Below, piece after piece: positions 8,591 to 16,233 of a DNA stretch of 64,000 bases (its first letter is position 1; each line of letters starts with the position of its first letter). Position numbers and translations under genes: made by a program. The notes under the pieces were generated by a model. It worked only from the letters and a program-made list of their open reading frames with translations. It was not told the DNA's origin and made no database searches. Origin of the DNA: Streptomyces sp. SID8352 (GTDB lineage: Bacteria > Actinomycetota > Actinomycetes > Streptomycetales > Streptomycetaceae); contig NZ_WWGX01000006.1 in NCBI RefSeq assembly GCF_009862265.1, positions 286,644 to 350,643 of the forward strand, given 5' to 3'.

Positions 8591-9468
8591 GTCGGTTCGG
8601 GGTTCCCTTCGTTGGCTTCGGGTACGGCTGCCGGTGCCGGGGGTGCCGCGTGCCGGGTGTCCGGCAGCGGGGGACGCCGGGCCTGGACGGAGTAGAGGAC
8701 GCCGGTGGCGGCGGCGAACCCCGGATCGTCCATCAGGGCGCGCAGCCGGGCCAGTTCGGCCGGGGCGAAGCCGTGCTCGGCCAGCCGGGGCGCGAGCTGG
8801 GCCAGGTGGTGGAGCTGCAGACCGAGGGCGGGGGTGCCGGGGGCGCGGACCAGGACGTGCGGGCGGATGCCGATGGCGGTGAATCCGGCGTCGCGCAGCG
8901 CCCCGGCCGTCCGGCGGCCCCAGCCGGGGTCGCCGCCGGAGGCCCGCATCAGCGCCGCCTTGGCCGCCGTGAAGCGCTCGTAGAGCCGGGCGTCCTCCTC
9001 GGTGGGGGCGAGCAGGCACGGCTCGTGGTCGGCGTCGAACTCGTCGATCTGGATGAGGCCGCCGGGCCGGAGCGCCCGAGCCAGCCTGCCGAGCACCTCC
9101 CGGCGGCGCGGGAGGTGCTGGAGCACCAGCCGGGCGACCACGACGTCGTACTCCGCCTCCGGCAGCGGGTCGGTGACGATGTCGTGGGCGAGGACGGTCA
9201 GCCCGGGGGCCGGGGCGATGCGGCCGGGTTTGAGGTCGGTCGCCGTCACCCGCCCCCCGGGCGCCACCAGCCGGGCCAGGGCGCGGGCGACGCTCCCGGC
9301 GCCCGCGCCGACCTCCAGGCAGCGCATGCCGGGCGCGACCCCGGCCCCGGTGAGCCGGTCCAGGGTGAGCGGGTCGAGGGCGTGCTCCAGGTGGCGGTGG
9401 TGGGCGGCGCTGTGCGGGCTGTCGTTGTCGAAGACATAGCCCCGGGGAGGGGCTGCGGTGTGGGGCAC
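8587..9468 (-). CDS. SAM-dependent class I methyltransferase
   Basis: A 293-residue Rossmann-fold methyltransferase. Motif I is MRCLEVGAGAGSVARAL (about 48-64) and the acidic residue of motif II is in VTATDLKPG; YDVVVARLVLQHLPRRREVLGRLARALRPGGLIQIDEFD is the motif III-IV region. The C-terminal third is a substrate cap. It overlaps the UbiA start by 4 bp and follows the AMP ligase by 13 bp, so it is in the leftward operon and probably methylates an intermediate of that pathway (O-, N- or C-methylation cannot be told). Confidence 0.85.
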   Translation of the reverse strand: MPHTAAPPRGYVFDNDSPHSAAHHRHLEHALDPLTLDRLTGAGVAPGMRCLEVGAGAGSVARALARLVAPGGRVTATDLKPGRIAPAPGLTVLAHDIVTDPLPEAEYDVVVARLVLQHLPRRREVLGRLARALRPGGLIQIDEFDADHEPCLLAPTEEDARLYERFTAAKAALMRASGGDPGWGRRTAGALRDAGFTAIGIRPHVLVRAPGTPALGLQLHHLAQLAPRLAEHGFAPAELARLRALMDDPGFAAATGVLYSVQARRPPLPDTRHAAPPAPAAVPEANEGNPEPT

Positions 9469-9481
9469 GGTGCGCTCCCGC

Positions 9482-11107
9482 TCAGGTCCAGCGGCCGGTG
9501 CCGCAGGTCGCGGCCTCGCCGGTGAGCTGCTGGAGCAGGGCCGTGCGCCGGACCTTGCCGGTGCCGGTACGGGGCACCTCGTCCCAGGTGAGCACCACCG
9601 GCTCGGCCAGCGGGGGCAGTTCGCGCACCGCCCGGTGCCAGCGGCCGGGGTCGAGCCGGCCGTCCTCGGTGACCACGACCGGCAGCGGCCAGTCGTCGGG
9701 GCGGCTGAGGACGACGCACTCCAGGGCCTCCGGCACCCGCTCCTCCAGGGTGTCCTCGGTGTGCAGGCAGCTCAGCCCGGGGGAGTGGTCGACCTCGCGG
9801 TCCAGCAGCCGGACGGCGCCGTCCCGGGCGACCGACCCGATGTCGCCGGTGCTCCACCAGCCGCCGTGCCGCTTGGCGTCCCAGCGGTCGGGCTCGCCCA
9901 CGTAACCGGGCGCGATGGCGCCGGTCCGGCACAGGACGAGCCCCGGCTCCCCCGCCGGTACCCGGCGCAGGGTGAGCGGGTCGACCACCTTGAGCCGGGT
10001 CCGGAAGGGCACCGGACGGCCCAGCTCGCGCATCCGGGTCGTACCGTCGGCGGAGCGGGCCACCGAGCGGCGGGTGTGGAAGGCGAAGGTGAGGGGACCC
10101 GTCTCGGTCTGGCCCCAGCCCTGCATCCACAGCGCCCGGCGGTGCCCGCTCGCGGCCAGGTAGGAGCGGACGACGGGCGGGTGCACGGCGTCGTAGGTGC
10201 TGATGAAGGTGCGCACGTCCCGGAACGGGTTGTCCAGCCGCCGGGTGAGCGGCCGCAGCCGCACGTACCGGGCGGGCAGCGCCTCGACCACGGTGGGCGG
10301 ATGGGCCCGCAGCAGCAGGTCGGTCCGGTCGGGCCGGTCCTCGGCGGCGATGCTGATGTGCCGGGGGGCGAGCACCGGCGCCACATGGGTCCAGCAGAAG
10401 GTGCGGCCGTGGGCGTAGGAGCTGGCGTTGAAGAGGCTGTCGTCGCGCCGGACGGCGAGCCGGGGGATGGGCAGGGTCTCGAAGCGGGCGAGGCCGTTGA
10501 TGATGGTGCGGGTGGTGTGGCAGACCAGTTTCGGGGTGCCGGTGGTGCCACTGGTGTGGATGATGACCAGCGGTTCGTCGTCGGCACGGCGGTGCGGACC
10601 GGGGTCGGGGCATCCCCGCAGGTCGTCCAGGCGCAGGGTGCCGGGGGGAAGCCCGCCGTCCCGGTCGAGGACCACGGTCGTGCCGCCCTCCTCCGTCAGT
10701 CCCTCGGTGGTGCGGCCGTCGGCCGTCAGCCGGTCGAGGACATCGAGGTCGGTCACCAGGACGTGGGGCGCGGCGCGGCGCAGCAGGAGGCGCAGGGAGC
10801 CGGCCGGGAGGTGGCCGGAGATCTTGACGGGGACGGCGCCGGTGCGGATCGCGGCGCAGGCGATGAGGTCGTAGTCCCAGTGGTTGGCCTTGGCGATGGC
10901 GACCCGCCTGGCCCGGCCCGCCCCGGCGGCGGCGAGGGCGCCCGCGATCTCGGCGACGAGCGCGGCGAGTCCGGGCACCGTCCACTCCGTCGGGGAGCCG
11001 GACGCACCGCCGCGCGCGGCGTCGAGGGGCCGGTCGAGGTGGAAGCGGGTGGTGACACCCCGCGCGGCGAGGTCGTCGAAGAGGGCACCCGGGTCCTGCG
11101 GCTTCAT
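9482..11107 (-). CDS. AMP-forming acyl-CoA synthetase/ligase (ANL superfamily)
   Basis: A 541-residue enzyme. The ATG at 11107 follows GAGGAG and overlaps the FAD-enzyme stop. The P-loop IIHTSGTTGTPKLV is canonical (about 186-199); later come GWGQTETGPLTF (A5), WWSTGDIGSV (A7), an atypical LLDREVDHSPG in place of the usual Arg-Gly hinge, and a C-terminal Lys in RTGTGKVRR. These show ATP-dependent activation of a carboxylic acid as acyl-AMP, then transfer to CoA or an amine. There is no carrier protein domain in the operon, so CoA or direct amide/ester formation is likelier than NRPS loading. Confidence 0.85.
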   Translation of the reverse strand: MKPQDPGALFDDLAARGVTTRFHLDRPLDAARGGASGSPTEWTVPGLAALVAEIAGALAAAGAGRARRVAIAKANHWDYDLIACAAIRTGAVPVKISGHLPAGSLRLLLRRAAPHVLVTDLDVLDRLTADGRTTEGLTEEGGTTVVLDRDGGLPPGTLRLDDLRGCPDPGPHRRADDEPLVIIHTSGTTGTPKLVCHTTRTIINGLARFETLPIPRLAVRRDDSLFNASSYAHGRTFCWTHVAPVLAPRHISIAAEDRPDRTDLLLRAHPPTVVEALPARYVRLRPLTRRLDNPFRDVRTFISTYDAVHPPVVRSYLAASGHRRALWMQGWGQTETGPLTFAFHTRRSVARSADGTTRMRELGRPVPFRTRLKVVDPLTLRRVPAGEPGLVLCRTGAIAPGYVGEPDRWDAKRHGGWWSTGDIGSVARDGAVRLLDREVDHSPGLSCLHTEDTLEERVPEALECVVLSRPDDWPLPVVVTEDGRLDPGRWHRAVRELPPLAEPVVLTWDEVPRTGTGKVRRTALLQQLTGEAATCGTGRWT

Positions 11108-12456
11108 GCGGCGGTCTCCTCGGAGGGGGCGTGAGGGGTGTGCGCGGCCAGGCGGGCCAGGACGCGGGAGGCGGCGAGCGCGCCCGAGCGGGCGGCGCCC
11201 TCGCTGGAGGGGCGGGCGGCGACCCAGTCCCCGGCGTACTCCACGCACCGCGCGGGCCGGTCCAGGAAGGCGCCGCGCCGGGTGAGCGCGTGGGGGGTCA
11301 GCTCGGGCATCGCCTCGGCCCAGTGGTGCACATGGGTGGCGACGAGCGCGTCCCGCAGCCCCGGCACATAGCGTTCGGCGGCCCGGGTCATGAAGCGCAC
11401 GGCGGTCGCCGGGTCGGCGGCGGCGAGTTCGGGGACCCGGCGGGGCGAGGCCAGCAGGCTGACCAGACCGCGCCCTGCGGGCGCCCGGTCGGGGCACTTG
11501 AGGTGGTCGGCGATGACGCAGGACAGCAGTGGCTCCTCGTCCTCCGGGGTGAGCAGGACGTAGTTGCCGCCGCGCGGGGCGAGCGGCCGGTCCAGGGCGC
11601 AGCTGATCTTGAACATGGGCCGATAGGAGGAGGCGGCCAGATAGCCGGCCGCCTCGGGGGCCGGGTCCGGCTGGAGCCGCAGCGCGGCGGGCGCCGGAAG
11701 GGCCAGCACTACCGCCCGTGCCGTCAGCGGGGTGCCGCCGACGGTGAGCCGGGCGTGCGTGCCGTGGTCGGTGACCTCCTCGGCCCGTGCGCCGTAGCGG
11801 ACGTCGAGGGGTTCCGCGAGGCGCCGGGCGAGCAGGTCCATGCCGCCCCGGTAGACCCGCCAGGAGGAGACCGGCCCGACCGCGAGCAGCAGGGCGACCA
11901 GGGGCGAGGCGGCGCTGCGTTCCGGGTCCCAGCCGAAGAAGGCCGAGGACAGCGGCTGGAGCAGATGGTCGTAGAGGTCGGGGTGGTAGCGGCGGGCCAT
12001 GGCGGCGATGGTGTCCGTGCCGAGCGGGGTGTCCTCGGCGTGGTCGTGGTCCAGTCCGGCGCGGTGCCGTTCGCCCCAGGCGAGGAACCGGGCCAGCGAC
12101 GGACGGGCGGTGGGGGACAGCCCCGCGCCGGTGAGCACCGCGCGGGGGTCGCCCACCCCGTTGTGCGGGCGTCCCGCCCGCCACATCGCCATGGGGCGGC
12201 CGATGCGGGGCACGTCGGCGGGGCCCAGCCCCGCGCGGCGCAGCAACTGCCAGGTGGCCCGGTATCCGCGGGCCGAGATCTGCTCGGCGCCGGTGTCCAT
12301 CAGATAGCCGTCACCGCGGAGGCTGCGCATGCGCCCGCCGGGGCCGGCGGCGGCTTCGAAGACCCTTACCTCATGGCCGTGGCGGCGCAGTTCGTGGGCC
12401 GCCGCGAGGCCCGCCAGTCCGGCGCCGACGACGGCGATGTCGAGATCAGTGGACAC
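11104..12456 (-). CDS. FAD-dependent amine oxidase/protoporphyrinogen-oxidase-like oxidoreductase
   Basis: A 450-residue flavoprotein. The GTG at 12456 has GGAG 8 nt upstream. The N-terminus IAVVGAGLAGLAAAHELRRHGHEVRVFEA is the FAD-binding Rossmann motif, followed by GGRMRSLRGDGYLMDTGAEQI, the GG motif of the NAD(P)/FAD amine-oxidase/protoporphyrinogen-oxidase/phytoene-desaturase group. The C-terminal CVEYAGDWVAARPSSEGAARSG is the second FAD contact. It probably desaturates or oxidises a pathway intermediate. Its stop overlaps the ligase start; the gap of 80 bp to the upstream aminotransferase gene keeps it plausibly in the same transcript. Confidence 0.85.
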   Translation of the reverse strand: MSTDLDIAVVGAGLAGLAAAHELRRHGHEVRVFEAAAGPGGRMRSLRGDGYLMDTGAEQISARGYRATWQLLRRAGLGPADVPRIGRPMAMWRAGRPHNGVGDPRAVLTGAGLSPTARPSLARFLAWGERHRAGLDHDHAEDTPLGTDTIAAMARRYHPDLYDHLLQPLSSAFFGWDPERSAASPLVALLLAVGPVSSWRVYRGGMDLLARRLAEPLDVRYGARAEEVTDHGTHARLTVGGTPLTARAVVLALPAPAALRLQPDPAPEAAGYLAASSYRPMFKISCALDRPLAPRGGNYVLLTPEDEEPLLSCVIADHLKCPDRAPAGRGLVSLLASPRRVPELAAADPATAVRFMTRAAERYVPGLRDALVATHVHHWAEAMPELTPHALTRRGAFLDRPARCVEYAGDWVAARPSSEGAARSGALAASRVLARLAAHTPHAPSEETAA

Positions 12457-12536
12457 GGGGCGGCTCCGGGCGGGGCGACGGTGCGGGGCGTGGACGGGCG
12501 GGGCGGAGGGGGACGGCGGGGTCCGCGCCCCCGGGG

Positions 12537-13745
12537 TCAGCCGGTGCGCAGCGCATGGGCGCGGACGGTGTCGGCGACGTGCTCGACCTGGGTGTCGGTG
12601 AGCATGTGGTGGACCGGCAGCGACAGGTGGCGGCGCGCGGCCCGCAGGGCGTGCGGCCAGGGGAAGCCGTTCGTCCGCCCGGCGGGGGCGTCCTTCGGGC
12701 CCCGCGGGCGGCCGGTCGCGGGCGGCGCGGCGAAGGGGGCGAAGGCGGCCTGCTCGGGCAGGAGCCGGGGGTAGTAGACGTGGGTGTGCACGCCGTGCGC
12801 GGTGAGGTGTTCGCGCAGCGCGTCCCGGTCGTCGGCGAGGAGTGTGTACACGTAGTAGCAGCGGCCGTCGGTGCCGGCCGGGGGCGTGGTGATGCCCGGC
12901 AGCCCGGTGAGCCGCTCGGTGTAGTGGGAGGCGATGGCGGCGCGGCGGGCCAGCCGCGCGGACAGCCCCGGCAGCCGGTGCGACTGGACGGCGGCCTGGA
13001 TCTCGTCGAAGCGGCTGTTGTGGCCGACGAGGTGGTGGAGGAAGCGGTGGCGGCCGTCCTGCCCGTGGTTGCGCAGCATCCGGACCCGCTGGGCGGTCTC
13101 CTCGTCGTCGGTGACGACGGCTCCGCCCTCGCCGGGCATGCCGAACGACTTGACCTGTACGAACGAGTAGACGCCCGCGTCGCCCCACAGCCCCGCAGGG
13201 CGTCCGGCCAGGGTCGCGCCCTGGGCCACGGCGGAGTCCTCCACCAGGCGCAGGCCGTACTCGGCGGCCAGGGTGTTGAAGGCGGGCATGTCCGCCATCA
13301 CCGAGAACATGTGGGCGGGCATCACGGCCCGGGTCCGGCCGGTGACCCGGCGGCGCGCGTCGGCGGGGTCCATGGTGAGGGTGTGCGGGTCGATGTCGGC
13401 GAAGACGGGCATGGCCCCCGTGTGCAGTACTGCGGCGGCGAGCGGCGCGCAGCCGAAGGCGGGGACGACCACCTCGTCGCCCGGCCCGGTGCCGAGGGCG
13501 GTCAGCACCAGTTGGAGGGCGCCGGTGCCGGAGGCGCAGGTGACCACGTCGGCGGCGCCGAGCCGCCGGGCCAGCTCGGTCTCGAAGCGGCGGGTGTGCT
13601 CGCCGAGGATGAACTTCTGCTCCTCCCCGGTGCCCAGCTCGTACAGGAGCCGCAGCACGGTGTCCCGGTCCTCCTCGAAGAGGTCGGGGGGGAAGAACGG
13701 GACGGGGGCGGTGACGGGGGACGGGCGCCCGGTGGCGGGGGTCAT
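12537..13745 (-). CDS. DegT/DnrJ/EryC1/StrS-family PLP aminotransferase (first of a pair)
   Basis: A 402-residue enzyme of the sugar/cyclitol aminotransferase family. ASGTGALQLVL gives the PLP phosphate contacts (about 71-81), LVEDSAVAQGA holds the PLP-ring aspartate (D170), and YSFVQVKSFGMPGEGGAV contains the Schiff-base lysine (K199). These enzymes transaminate keto-sugars or keto-cyclitols; the family also contains AHBA synthase. The start overlaps the stop of its paralogue (13742-13745). Paralogues sharing HxFSxMADM suggest two successive transaminations or a heteromer. Confidence 0.9.
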   Translation of the reverse strand: MTPATGRPSPVTAPVPFFPPDLFEEDRDTVLRLLYELGTGEEQKFILGEHTRRFETELARRLGAADVVTCASGTGALQLVLTALGTGPGDEVVVPAFGCAPLAAAVLHTGAMPVFADIDPHTLTMDPADARRRVTGRTRAVMPAHMFSVMADMPAFNTLAAEYGLRLVEDSAVAQGATLAGRPAGLWGDAGVYSFVQVKSFGMPGEGGAVVTDDEETAQRVRMLRNHGQDGRHRFLHHLVGHNSRFDEIQAAVQSHRLPGLSARLARRAAIASHYTERLTGLPGITTPPAGTDGRCYYVYTLLADDRDALREHLTAHGVHTHVYYPRLLPEQAAFAPFAAPPATGRPRGPKDAPAGRTNGFPWPHALRAARRHLSLPVHHMLTDTQVEHVADTVRAHALRTG

Positions 13746-14899
13746 GCGGACACCTTCCGCGTGAGGAACTCTTCCACGGCGTCGCAGACGCGGTCCGCCT
13801 GCTCGTCGGTGAGGTCCGGGTAGAGCGGCAGCGCGAGGGCGCGCACGGCGGCCGCCTCGGCGGCCGGGAAGTCCCCGGGGCGGTGTCCGAGCCGGGCGAA
13901 GCAGGGCTGGAGGTGCAGGGGCCGCGGATAGTAGACCTCGGTGCCGATGCCCCCGGCGGCGAGGTGGCCGGCCAGGGCGTCCCGGTGGTCGGCCTCGATC
14001 AGGTAGACGTAGAACACCTCGTCGGGGGCGCCGGTGAGCCGGGGCAGCCGGGTGATCCCCGGGAGGCCGCGCAGCCGCCGGTCGTAGCGGGCGGCGAGGT
14101 CGGCGCGGCGGCGGATGTCCCCGTCGAGGACGGTGAGCCTGGCCAGCAGGATCGCGGCCTGCAGGTCGTCCATCTTGCTGTTGTGCCCGGGGAGCACGCT
14201 CTCGTGGGAGATGCCCGGGAAGTGGCCGAGGGTGCGGCCGGTGCGGCCGTGGTGGCGCAGCGCCGCGACCCGTTCGGCGATCCCGGGGTCGTCGGTGAGC
14301 ACCGCTCCGGCGTCGCCGAGCGCCCCCAGCGTCTTGCCCGGGAAGAAGGACAGCACCCCGCCCCGCCCGTGCAGCCCGGCGTGGACGCCGGCCTGGCGCA
14401 TGCCGATGCCCTCCGCGCTGTCCTCGACCAGCTCCAGCCCCCGCGCGGAGGCGAAGGCGGTGAGCGCCGCCATGTCGGCCATCCGGGAGAAGAGGTGCAC
14501 CGGCATCACGAACCGGGTGCCGTCCAGCGCCCCGTCCGGCACCCGGGCGGGATCGAGCGCGTAGCTGTCCGGATCGATGTCCGCGAAGACGGGCTCACCG
14601 CCCGCGTGCACGACGGAGGTCGCGGTGGCGACGAAGGAGTAGGCCGGGACCAGGACGCGGTCGCCCGGCCGCAGTCCGCAGGCCTTGAGGAGCAGGACGA
14701 GGGCGTCGGTCCCGCTGTTCACGCCGATGACGTGCCGGGCGCCCGTGTAGGCGGCGAGGGCCTGTTCGAGTGCCCGCACACGGGTCGAGTGGGAGAATTT
14801 TCCGTCTTCGAATACCTCTTCCACCTGTGACCGAATGTCCGGCCAGATCCGTTCGAACGTCCTGGCCTGGCTGAAAAAGGGAACGGTTAATCGCGTCAC
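13742..14899 (-). CDS. DegT/DnrJ/EryC1/StrS-family PLP aminotransferase (second of the pair, promoter-proximal)
   Basis: A 385-residue enzyme starting at a GTG with GAGAGGAA upstream; it is the first gene of the leftward arm. NSGTDALVLL (61-70) is the phosphate cup, LELVEDSAEGIG holds D160, and LSFFPGKTLGALGDAGAV holds the PLP lysine K189. The SFFPGK-LGALGD form is typical of nucleotide-sugar 3-aminotransferases such as WbpE/DegT, whereas its neighbour has the GEGG form. It may aminate a keto-sugar made by the Gfo/Idh enzymes encoded in the opposite arm. Confidence 0.9.
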   Translation of the reverse strand: MTRLTVPFFSQARTFERIWPDIRSQVEEVFEDGKFSHSTRVRALEQALAAYTGARHVIGVNSGTDALVLLLKACGLRPGDRVLVPAYSFVATATSVVHAGGEPVFADIDPDSYALDPARVPDGALDGTRFVMPVHLFSRMADMAALTAFASARGLELVEDSAEGIGMRQAGVHAGLHGRGGVLSFFPGKTLGALGDAGAVLTDDPGIAERVAALRHHGRTGRTLGHFPGISHESVLPGHNSKMDDLQAAILLARLTVLDGDIRRRADLAARYDRRLRGLPGITRLPRLTGAPDEVFYVYLIEADHRDALAGHLAAGGIGTEVYYPRPLHLQPCFARLGHRPGDFPAAEAAAVRALALPLYPDLTDEQADRVCDAVEEFLTRKVSA

Positions 14900-15213
14900 G
14901 CGGAAACAATTCCTCTCGGCCGACCGGGCGCCGACGCCGCGATGGACGGGTCTCTACCCGCCCCGGCTCCGGCGCCACCTGCGGCAACGACAGAGAAACG
15001 ACAGAAATGCGACAGAAAATGGGGACGGCGCGGCCCCATCGCCGAACGCCTCCCGAGTGGCTGCCCGAGAACGTAACAGCCGTCAGAAGCAAGTCTCAAA
15101 TGACTGGAGGAACTTCATACCTTCCGGTGACAACCCCCGGAAATTTCTTGACCGGTGTCACGCGGAGCGGCGAGATTCGCTGCTGCCCGCACCGTTCAGC
15201 CGGAGGGAACGCC
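14900..15213. promoter_or_regulatory. Divergent promoter region of the biosynthetic cluster
   Basis: This 314-bp spacer is distinctly less GC-rich than its surroundings. Leftward, TTGAGA (15099-15094), 17 bp, then TTACGT (15076-15071) resembles a vegetative promoter for the aminotransferase arm. Rightward, TTGACC (15148-15153) followed after 17-18 bp by CGAGAT/GAGATT could serve the Gfo/Idh arm, whose start at 15214 follows GGAGGGAA. The two candidates lie back to back, so one regulator could control both arms. No regulatory gene is present in the cluster itself. Confidence 0.45.
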
Positions 15214-16233
15214 ATGAGACAGCCCCTGATCATCGGACTGGGACGCTCCGGATCCGGACTCCACGTGCGGGCCCTGCGCACCGCCCGCGCAGCCGCCCCC
15301 GACCTCTGGGACGGCCCGATCGTCGCCGTCGACCCCCGCCCCGGCGCGGGCGGCCCCGGCGCCGACGGCGTCGCCCGGACCCGCACCCTCGACCAGGCCC
15401 GTCCGCTGCTCACCCCGGACACCACCGTCGCCCACGTCTGCACCCCGCCCGACACCCGACCCGCCGTCATCGCCGACCTCGCGGCCCGCGGATTCCGCGA
15501 TCTCGTCGTGGAGAAGCCGCTCGCCGCAGACGCCGCCCAACTCGCCGCCGTGGAACGGCTGCGCGAACACCACGACCTGCGCATCACCGTCGTCGCCCCC
15601 TGGCCCGCCGGGGAACTCGCCCGCAGACTCCGCCGCCTGATCGCCACCGGCCAGCACGGCCGGCTGCTGCGCATCGAGGCGGCCCAGCACAAACCCCGCT
15701 TCCAGTGCTCACTGCGCCCCGGCGACGGCCACCCCACCGCCTTCGAGGTGGAGATGCCGCACTCCCTCGGCCTCGTCCTCGACCTCGCCGGACCCGCCAC
15801 CGTGACCGGCGCCCGCCTCACCGACCTGCGCTGCGGAGAAACGGTACGTCCCCATATGGGCTCCGCCCGGATCGACCTGCGCCACACCAGCGGCGTCCAC
15901 ACCCGGATCGTCTCCGACCTCGCCGCCCCCGTCCGCGAGCGCAGCGTCACCCTGTTCCTCGAACACGGCACCGTCGTCGCCCACTTCCCGCTCGCCGCCG
16001 ACGACGACCACGCCCAGCTCATCACCGGCGAACGGCGCGACGTCTTCCGCGACGACGCCCTCGCCGCCTTCATGACCCGCGCCTACGACCGCTACGCCAC
16101 CGTCGCCCCCCACCACCCCTCCTGGAAGTCCGGCTTCGACCTGCACGCCGACGTCGTCCGCCTGCTCGACACGGCCAAGACCCGGTGCGGTGCCCACCGG
16201 GGTGAGGAGGAGGCCCCCCGTGCCGCCGTATGA
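15214..16233 (+). CDS. Gfo/Idh/MocA-family oxidoreductase (first)
   Basis: A 339-residue NAD(P)-dependent sugar or cyclitol dehydrogenase. The ATG at 15214 follows GGAGGGAAC. The N-terminus PLIIGLGRSGSGLHVRAL is the Rossmann nucleotide motif; HVCTPPDTRP and LVVEKPLAADAAQL (the EKP signature) follow, then a C-terminal alpha/beta substrate domain. It is the first gene of the rightward arm and overlaps the next gene by 14 bp. With the aminotransferases it fits oxidation of a ring hydroxyl to a ketone before transamination. It is more divergent than the second family member at 19590. Confidence 0.82.
   Translation: MRQPLIIGLGRSGSGLHVRALRTARAAAPDLWDGPIVAVDPRPGAGGPGADGVARTRTLDQARPLLTPDTTVAHVCTPPDTRPAVIADLAARGFRDLVVEKPLAADAAQLAAVERLREHHDLRITVVAPWPAGELARRLRRLIATGQHGRLLRIEAAQHKPRFQCSLRPGDGHPTAFEVEMPHSLGLVLDLAGPATVTGARLTDLRCGETVRPHMGSARIDLRHTSGVHTRIVSDLAAPVRERSVTLFLEHGTVVAHFPLAADDDHAQLITGERRDVFRDDALAAFMTRAYDRYATVAPHHPSWKSGFDLHADVVRLLDTAKTRCGAHRGEEEAPRAAV

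Noticed and set aside
7505..14899. Assignment of the leftward arm to menaquinone or ubiquinone synthesis because of the UbiA gene
   Set aside because: The partners (two DegT aminotransferases, flavin oxidase, AMP ligase) are not those of quinone pathways; a specialised pathway fits better.
12537..14899. AHBA synthase (ansamycin) identity for a DegT gene
   Set aside because: No other AHBA genes (RifG/H/I/L/M/N types) or PKS are present, so only the family level is claimed.
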